Of a stretch of 64,000 nucleotides of DNA, positions 57,129-64,000 are shown one piece after another; positions within the stretch are counted from its first letter, which is position 1; each line of letters opens with the position of its first letter. The stretch is from Timema cristinae (Eukaryota > Arthropoda > Insecta > Phasmatodea > Timematidae), in assembly GCA_039000515.1 (NCBI GenBank), contig JBCFYV010000012.1, positions 11,717,068 to 11,781,067 on the forward strand, written 5' to 3'. A model generated the notes under the pieces. It saw nothing but the letters and a program-made list of their open reading frames with translations. It ran no database searches and was not told where the DNA came from. The translations under genes were made by a program, and so were the position numbers.

Positions 57129-57594
57129 TAATGTTTATATTTACAACCTAGGATTAACGTAGGTAGGCCTACCTGATTTTAATATGGTTTTTGTAGTTTT
57201 GAGAAGGGCACACGTGCACACTAATCTGTCACCCCCATAAAAGACATTTTCAAATTGACTGTTATAGGTTAAACTCTTACCAAATACTTTTAACTTGTTG
57301 AATCTTTAATAATTTATTTTGTTGATGTTTTTCCTCTTAGTAGTTACATTTATACTAAACTACAGTTTGTGGAGAGTGGGGGTACATATTATAAGTGTTC
57401 AGGAATATTGTTGGTTAAAAAAGATATTTGAGGCATTTAACACGCACTTTCTTAATCAACTGATTAATATAACGGCACACGAGAATTTCTTTGAGTGAGA
57501 GCGGAAGGGCCTACCAGTTTTTCAGGAAAATATATTTTCACATGCCATCCAGGGTTATTTTACATGCAACAATCAACAATTTTACTTCCCCTCT

Positions 57595-57955
57595 GAATGA
57601 AGTTGTGCAACAGATCACTCAAGGAAAATCCACTGACCCACTAACATTGAATCCTGAGGACTTCTGTGCTGGCAGCCGGGTTCAATCCTCGGTCCCGGCA
57701 CAGATTTATCTGATTACCAAACCCTTCCTTCACCTCTGACAAGACATCTTGTGAATGTGGGGAATGTCAGGCCTCCACCGTGGTTCGGATTCCACGTTAA
57801 ACTGTAGGTCCTCCATTTCATCTCACAATCACCCTACCATTACACATTAGCGTAAGTGTGTATAACCCGAATGGGTAGTAAGATGCGGTGCTAATAATAG
57901 AATCCTGAGGCGAACACTTTACCCCAAGACCACCAAGGTCCACAACACTGCTAGT
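57595..57955 (-). mobile_element. SINE-C-like head split by a SINE-B
   Basis: On the minus strand the sequence right of the SINE-B reads 'ccttggtggtcttggggtaa' and 'agtgttcgcctcaggattc'. It continues left of the SINE-B as 'aatgttagtgggtcag'. The head matches 10777 onward. Confidence 0.6.
57660..57899 (+). mobile_element. SINE-B, slightly 5'-truncated, inserted in another SINE
   Basis: It is flanked by gaatcctgagg at 57649-57659 and 57900-57910. It retains part of the head, with B box 'gggttcaatcctcgg'. The body and a tail with one mutated hairpin base (cccgaatggg) follow. Confidence 0.93.
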
Positions 57956-59880
57956 AACCTACAGTCCAATTTTAATAGTAAGAACATTATTCGACATTTA
58001 GAACAGTTATTAAATCTATTTTCAAGTATTAAATGTGAAATCATGTGATCTGTATATGTCAATTTTGATACATTTTATCATTAACATTAATAATATATTC
58101 ATATTAAAATGTTATCATTTAGAGCAAAAAAATAATATTTTTTTTACTAAAACTTTATTTACCAAAAACTGATTCATTAGCTTGACTGTCACAGTTTGTT
58201 GTCACACAGTAAAACAATTTTACTGTAGTCATATTTGTAAACACCTTTTGAGAGCATCTCAACCTGTTTATTGGGCCATGCAGCATTTTATACAAATCTT
58301 AAAATTAGAGTTGGGTCGAATCCACTATTTTACAAATCCTAATCTTGGAATAAATTATGTAAAAATAATAAAAATATATAAATATGATAGAATAATAGAC
58401 AATATAAATAGTAACTAAATGTTAAAATTATTTCTTATAGTCCATTCATTATAACATTTCCAGATTCAGTTAAGTGTTAAATTACTGGTCTGGGGTCTGG
58501 TTGTTAAGTGCATCCTATAATTATTGGCTCTAAATTATCAATAAGCAGTATTAGAGCTCTAAAACAAATTTCACTTGAAAAATTGAGATCTTTTTTTAAG
58601 GATTTGAGTATCAAATCCAAAATTATCTGAATTCTGAGCTAATGCAACATGTTTTTATTAGAGAAAAGTGCTTTTGTCTACTTCTCACCTCCTCTAACAA
58701 TGTGTTAAAATATGTACAGCAGTCTTTGTGAGCTGAAACAGTATTTGACTTTTTATTGTGACCAATGTATGATTTTATTGTATTAACATTCATCTCTCTA
58801 TTTTTACTCACTAAGTGATCTACATTATAAGCTCCCTTCTTCTGCAAACAACATTGAAAATAAAAAGTAAAAACCTTTGGCACAGCATAATAGGCAGAGT
58901 AAGAATGGATCGTGATCATCAAAGTTTGGATTTGGGCTGGGGCAAGTTCGGAGTGATTTTATATGTGTGATTTATGAATAGGTGTGTGCTACACACAGCT
59001 ATTTTATATATTATGTTTCATACAAGAAGTACATTTAAAAAAATTGAATTATCGTTAAGTTAAGCTAATTTTGTAACTAGCTGTTACATAGTCTTTGTAT
59101 GTTAATTATTTTTATTCTGCTATAACCTATTTTATTTACATTATAAAAATAAAACTGTTCTTCATACATATATATACATATATCTAACAAACTACTTTAT
59201 TTTTTTTACAAAATAATCATTTTTAAAAACATACCAAAATGTTTTTACACAACAAAATTCTGAAAATAATGCATTTCAGTCGCTTTTTTTTATAAAACAC
59301 ACTAAGGTCTAAGGCATATTTAAAAACACTTTTTTAACTGGCTCATAAACCACCCTGTAAACATTAACTTTCTTTCTTAAATTTATATTCTATTCTATAC
59401 ATACTCTCTTCTTTAAGTTCCATTGTAGTAAAATATATTTAATTATTATTAATATACACCTTAATGATTTTCTTGTACTACTATTTTTATTTATTTATCA
59501 AGTATTATGTATTGCCTAGGCCTTATTAGTAGTTTTAATTTCTCAATATTGCTGTTTCTTAGTAAACACAGCTTTCAAGTATCCATTAAATAATACAAAG
59601 TTTAAAACTCAGTATAATTTTAATAGCAAGGTGTTATTTTACCAAGCAATTAATCAATAAAGTGTAATATGCCAGCTTTATTTTATAATTTTGTATGATA
59701 ATTTATCAAAAGAGTTTTATTATATTTATTTGATTAAAATTTAATTACACAATAAATTTACTTTACTATGAAAAATATGATATTACGTAGTCTTTGGTAA
59801 ATAAATATTATAGGCTAATAAATTAATATTGTAATTTAACTAAACATTTATATTGTTTGGTTGTGAAGTAGTAGTTATTT
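57956..59880. other. AT-rich spacer between converging genes
   Basis: No reading frame or repeat was recognised. The sequence just below 59881 is probably the 3' untranslated region of the minus-strand gene; candidate AATAAA-type signals are common here and cannot be told apart. Confidence 0.45.
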
Positions 59881-60020
59881 TTATCTTGCTGTTTGTTGTG
59901 GGAAAGATGCCGACCTCTTCTTCTTGCAATATTTGACAAGAAACACGATAAATAGAATAAGAGCTATAAGCAGCAATACTCCCAAAACAATTGCAGCAAT
60001 TTCACCAGTTTTCAATCCAC
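59881..60020 (-). CDS. Type I membrane protein, last exon (membrane span and tail)
   Basis: The exon encodes LKTGEIAAIVLGVLLLIALI, then LFIVFLVKYCKKKRSASFPQ, and stops at 59883-59881. A single hydrophobic span of about 23 residues is followed by a basic stop-transfer sequence and a short cytoplasmic tail of about 20 residues. The acceptor is a long pyrimidine tract ending cag at 60021-60023, and phase 1 matches the preceding exon. This is the C-terminus of a cell-surface protein with its ectodomain upstream. Confidence 0.8.
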
Positions 60021-60224
60021 CTGAAAAAAAAAATTAGCTATCAAAATTGGTTTTAGATTCAGTATAATTTTGAAATAAGCTTAATTTATTTATATTACAC
60101 ACAAAATAAAAATGTATTTTACAATTTGGGGCTTAGTATTTATAAGCATTTAAATTTTATAGGTCTTTATAGGCGTAGATGGATATATTTATGTGAATAA
60201 ATTAAAATATATTTCACCAACTTA

Positions 60225-60295
60225 CGATAACATGGGTTTGTGGGGTAGGGATTTGACCCCCATTATAATACAACTGCGCTATAACCAATGACTCA
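60225..60295 (-). mobile_element. Degenerate tRNA-like SINE head in the intron
   Basis: The minus strand reads 'tggttatagcgcagttgtat' and then a B-box-like 'ggggtcaaatccctacc'. Paired arms are poor. It sits in the intron 60021-60738. Confidence 0.4.
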
Positions 60296-60738
60296 TTTAT
60301 TCTATAAAATAGTGATTATCTAATAAACTAAAACTCTTTTAATATTACACTATTGATCATAGCAACTGCAAACAAGCAGGCAACAGGGAAAGTTACTGAT
60401 AGAACAAATAATGCTTAAAACATGCTGTACTTGGGTACACACTGTAGCTATAAACACAATTTTTGAAAATTCTTTTATTTTCACATAAAATGATATTAGA
60501 AACTACCATAAAAATATTCAACAAATGCATTTAATCACTTCTTTAAAAAGTCTGATAATTTTTGTTTTTATGTGAGAAGATTTTTTAAATATAATATTCT
60601 TTTAGCAAAACTAACTTTATTAATTCTACTGTTCAAAGGTACGCGATAAAAAAAATACCTGTGGTATAACTGTTTGCATCATAACCAGGGAGCGGTGTAT
60701 GTGATTAATATAGGCTATGTGCAAATATTGTGTTTTAC

Positions 60739-60921
60739 CTGAGCTAGCTTTGACGTTAATACTTTCTCGAATGTAATTGCCTTGGATGTCATAAGCGTAA
60801 ATATCTACTTTGGGATTGCAGCAAGTAGCACTATATTTGGCTGTTATTGTATCTTTCATCCCAGCAATGAATGTGGAGTGAAATAGAATTCCTCTAGGCT
60901 GGGATGTAACTTGAAGAAGAC
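60739..60921 (-). CDS. Type I membrane protein, penultimate exon (ectodomain)
   Basis: The exon encodes LLQVTSQPRGILFHSTFIAG, MKDTITAKYSATCCNPKVDI and YAYDIQGNYIRESINVKASS. It ends in phase 1 at gtaaaaca and begins after tttgcag. Alternating hydrophobic residues and the paired Cys-Cys suggest a beta-sandwich domain next to the membrane, but I cannot name the family. Upstream exons were not found before the transposon-rich stretch and are probably outside the window. Confidence 0.75.
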
Positions 60922-61639
60922 CTGCAAATTAATGATACAGATTTTGAACACCTTAGGTACTCTATAATAAGCTTAACACTTTGTACACAAATATATACCT
61001 TTAAACTTATAGATTATTTTAAAATTACGATTTTAATAATAAATATCTAAATTACTGTTGAAAACTTAAAAACATATTCAATTCATTCCAAATGTATAAT
61101 AGTGCATTTTCCAACAATCACTAGGAAGTAATGTAATTAATAGCACTGTAGTCACTTCCTTAATAAAAACACATATAAATTTGTGGTTTGGTGCTAAATG
61201 GGCCAATGTGAATAAATTGGTTTTATGGGGAGAGAACTACAACCTAGTTTTGATTTAACTTAAGTATAGTTTATACTCTATTTGCAAATGTCTGGTTATT
61301 ATTCTTAACACTACAACTTTTAAAAATGAAAATGATGTTGGCAATTCTAAACCTCAAAAACTTTTTATTTTATTCGTCTTTTGGACCTTTTATTATGCTT
61401 TTTAGTATAAAAATAAAGTGTAAAAACAACTTTAAACACTATATCTCATATAAACAAATGAAATATAATGTAGATCATAATTATTTATCATGGTTTATTC
61501 GAAATATTAAAATTACAACTCAAGCACTTTCGATGATAAATCCTTTGTCAAGAAAAGTGTGTGTTCATTACTACCCTCTGTGAAGAAAATGTGAACATAC
61601 ACTAAATATTATCTCTTATTTTGATTTTTTACTCAGTTT

Positions 61640-62960
61640 ATGTCTAGCCTATTTTTTCCATTCAAAAAAATCCTATTCACAGCCTCTTTCTGTAGTATCA
61701 TTTTCTTTTTTAGAGCTTGCTTCTTATGATGAAAGGAAGGCACTGTAAAAATAAATGGCCAACTGGGTGAATTAATGGTTGTAAAGTCTTAAGGTCTATT
61801 AACTTGAGGATAGAAAGAGATATTGATTTTGTATTAAATAGTTTAAAGAAACATATTATTAATTCCTAGATGTGTCAAAAATTGCTTCCTCGACCAACCA
61901 GCATTTTGAAATCTCCTTGAAAGTCATACTTGTAAAGAATCTACTCTTTTTATTTTTCACCATTTTACAATTTATCCTGTCATATTCATAGTCTTGTGAA
62001 TGAATGTCATCTTAAGGATATATTTGAAACAGAGGAACTCTTTCTGCTTAATTTCTAAAACAATAATCAGAGGTAATGCGATGAATCATTCTAACTAGGT
62101 TCTCACACTCCTGAGACAGCTCAATGCTAAATGTTGTGTTTTTCTTTGACTTCTATCAGTGCATGGATAGTTTCATCCTCCTTTACAGATTTGAGAAATT
62201 TTTGTGATGCATAGTGACCATTCTTCCTTAAGAATTGAATGTAGGCCTACTTACTTTTATCAAAAACATGACTGCAACATAAATATTACACTTCTGTTGA
62301 GGACAACAGTCACTGTAAAAATATATTTCTTTTAATTGATCAGGAAGTTCGTACAAGTGTTTGAAACGGCATGAAGCTTTATTCTGGCCTCCTCATGCTG
62401 AGACTTTCTCATCCAATGGTAGCTTATTGACTGTGATTTACTAGTTTTTGTCTCATATAATATCAGATTTAGGATCCACAATTACTGTCTCTTATAAATG
62501 TATAATCCACTTGCTAAGAATGGTGTAGGAAGCTAATTTTGGAGATCAAACAAAACTCTGATTCTTTTGGGATCACTATTGATCTAATTTTACCCTTTTT
62601 CCTTTCTTTAATTCTAGATAATCTTTTTCCACCTGAATGCGGCTTCTTAAATACTAAAGTGAACTCTTTAGGTTCAACAAAAATTTGTCTATAATTTGAT
62701 TCATTTGCAGCCTTCATATTTATTTATGGCCTTCTGTGATATTCTAAAAAAACACGATAAATCCTAGCAATGATCAAGTCTGGGGATAGGTATTTTTTTG
62801 CTGGTATTAGATCTTGAGAAATCTCTCTTATGAGCTGGAAACATGATAATGTGATCCACTACCTGCTTGGGCTCTTCAGACATAGATGAATGAGCAGAGT
62901 GCTTACCTCTTTGTTTTTCTGTAAAATACCAGAGCTGTTCAACATCTTTTTTCTGTAATT
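61640..62960 (-). mobile_element. Decayed transposase-like sequence
   Basis: Between 62360 and 62250 a clean 35-codon stretch encodes HLYELPDQLKEIYFYSDCCP, then QQKCNIYVAVMFLIKV. The pattern 'FYSD.C..Q..N.Y' is typical of a class of transposon-derived proteins with an acidic catalytic motif in invertebrates. Neighbouring frames such as 62717-62514 (EPKEFTLVFKKPHSGGKR) are broken. The borders are approximate and no terminal repeats were seen. Confidence 0.45.
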
Positions 62961-63274
62961 ACTTTCACTTTATTTAAGACTGGGACGAAAGTTTATCAAA
63001 ACATTTTCTGACACACACCACTCATTACCATAGAACTTAATTTTGTTTATGTAGGCCTACACTGTAAATAGCTTAATACAGATTATTAAAGGCATACACT
63101 TTCAAACCTAGCTTAAGTTAATGCTAGCGAATACGGAATAACTTTTTAATTAAAAGTCCAATGGAAAGTTATAAATTCCCTAAATTTTAATTAACCATGT
63201 TTATGAGTATTTGGTAGGCCTACACAATAAATCAATAACCTCAAAATATGCTACATATAAACTCACATGTTTTT

Positions 63275-64000
63275 TTATATAATATATAAATCACACATAC
63301 ACATAATATATGTACACATTCTTCCATCATAGATTTTCTTAATCACTTGATCCACACTCATCCTCTCAACATGCCTAAAGCAATGTACAACACTTCTTTC
63401 ACATTGACCAATTGGGTTCCCTTTCAAACAACACTTCTTCAACACCCATTCATTACTGACTTTGTTCATACAACTTTTTCCACATACATTACTTGGAGAT
63501 CTCATTCCAACTGTATTCACCTTGCTTTTGTGTTTCTCCTGACAAACTTAGTTTCACACATATACAACAATGTTGGCTTTAGTGTGCATTTATATACTGC
63601 CATCTTTGCCTCTTTCGATACTACTTCATTCTTTGCAAAGTCCATATCAATTACTCACTGAGGTCTGTCGATTTCAGCATCCATCGTTCCATTTTTACAA
63701 AAAATTCTGCCTATTTACACAAAACCATTCACTTATTCTAACAGTTTTCCATTTATACTAAGCTGACAATAATTTCTTTATCCATCTTTAAAAAAAAAAA
63801 AAAAGCTATCACTTTAGTTTTGGAGAAATTTATACGAGGATCCATTCTGCCTGTCGCCACATTCAAACAATGCATTCTACAAGTCATTTTAATTCTCAGC
63901 CATTAATACAGCACCAGATGCATACAGCAGCGCTCTCACATTCACATTGTTCATTTGCACACCAACTTCCTCCTCACAAGCATCCCTGATACTCTTATCC
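63275..64000 (-). mobile_element. LINE fragment running off the window
   Basis: On the minus strand, about 63990-63900 encodes a worn FADD-box region (VNVRALLYASGAVLMAEN). 63680-63540 encodes the linker with VVSKEAKMAVYKCTLKPTLL, and 63520-63275 encodes NEWVLKKCCLKGNPIGQCER followed by HVERMS. It is the longest copy of the family in the window, and frameshifted. A poly-A run on the plus strand at 63790-63804 lies inside it. Confidence 0.88.

Noticed and set aside
57491..57739. ORF of 82 codons
   Set aside because: It runs through a SINE-B and the SINE it is inserted in.

Overview
This window looks like nuclear DNA of an invertebrate animal, most likely an arthropod. The evidence is AT-rich spacer, spliced genes with GT-AG introns and matching phases, many tRNA-derived SINEs, non-LTR retrotransposons of several clades (including one that looks like R1), BEL/Pao and Ty3/Gypsy LTR elements, and hAT, pogo-like and TTAA-type DNA transposons. 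The host name is inference. I saw no prokaryotic genes, operons or CRISPR array.

Host genes are few. ZFPL1, a Golgi zinc-finger protein, lies on the minus strand in at least five exons between 16357 and 5440. Its N-terminal zinc-binding part is almost identical to the animal family. Exons 3 and 4 each appear to lack one base, although every splice site and phase is intact. The membrane-anchor exon was not found. Other supported coding pieces are: the last two exons of an unidentified type I membrane protein (60921-59881, minus); a first exon of an unidentified protein (52573-52720, plus); and a compact two-exon candidate for an undescribed protein of about 109 residues (45233-44413, minus).

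Region by region: 1-16.4 kb is ZFPL1 with repeat-filled introns and 3' flank (hAT fragment, LTR with a tRNA-Leu-like primer site, LINE pieces, SINEs). 16.9-18.3 kb is a LINE with RNase H. 21.5-31.1 kb is a complete but decayed Ty3/Gypsy element on the minus strand, with long LTRs built around a 140-bp tandem repeat and flanked by ACAC. 31.4-38.2 kb is a stack of nested insertions: a LINE split by a solo LTR, then a BEL/Pao fragment split by a TTAA-type DNA transposon and by a SINE. 40.3-44 kb holds an array of GC-rich hairpins, several SINEs and a satellite of about 140 bp. 44.4-45.2 kb is the novel small gene. 47.9-50.3 kb holds an R1-like LINE and a BEL/Pao pol fragment. 51.7-64 kb holds small tandem repeats, the two unidentified host genes, a pogo-like MITE and further LINE fragments.

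The most unusual features are: the hairpin array at 40557-41035; two SINE insertions only about 40 bp long that still carry target-site duplications; two SINE families with different tRNA-like heads but the same hairpin-bearing 3' tail; and the nested insertions whose removal, judged by their target duplications, closes the interrupted reading frames.
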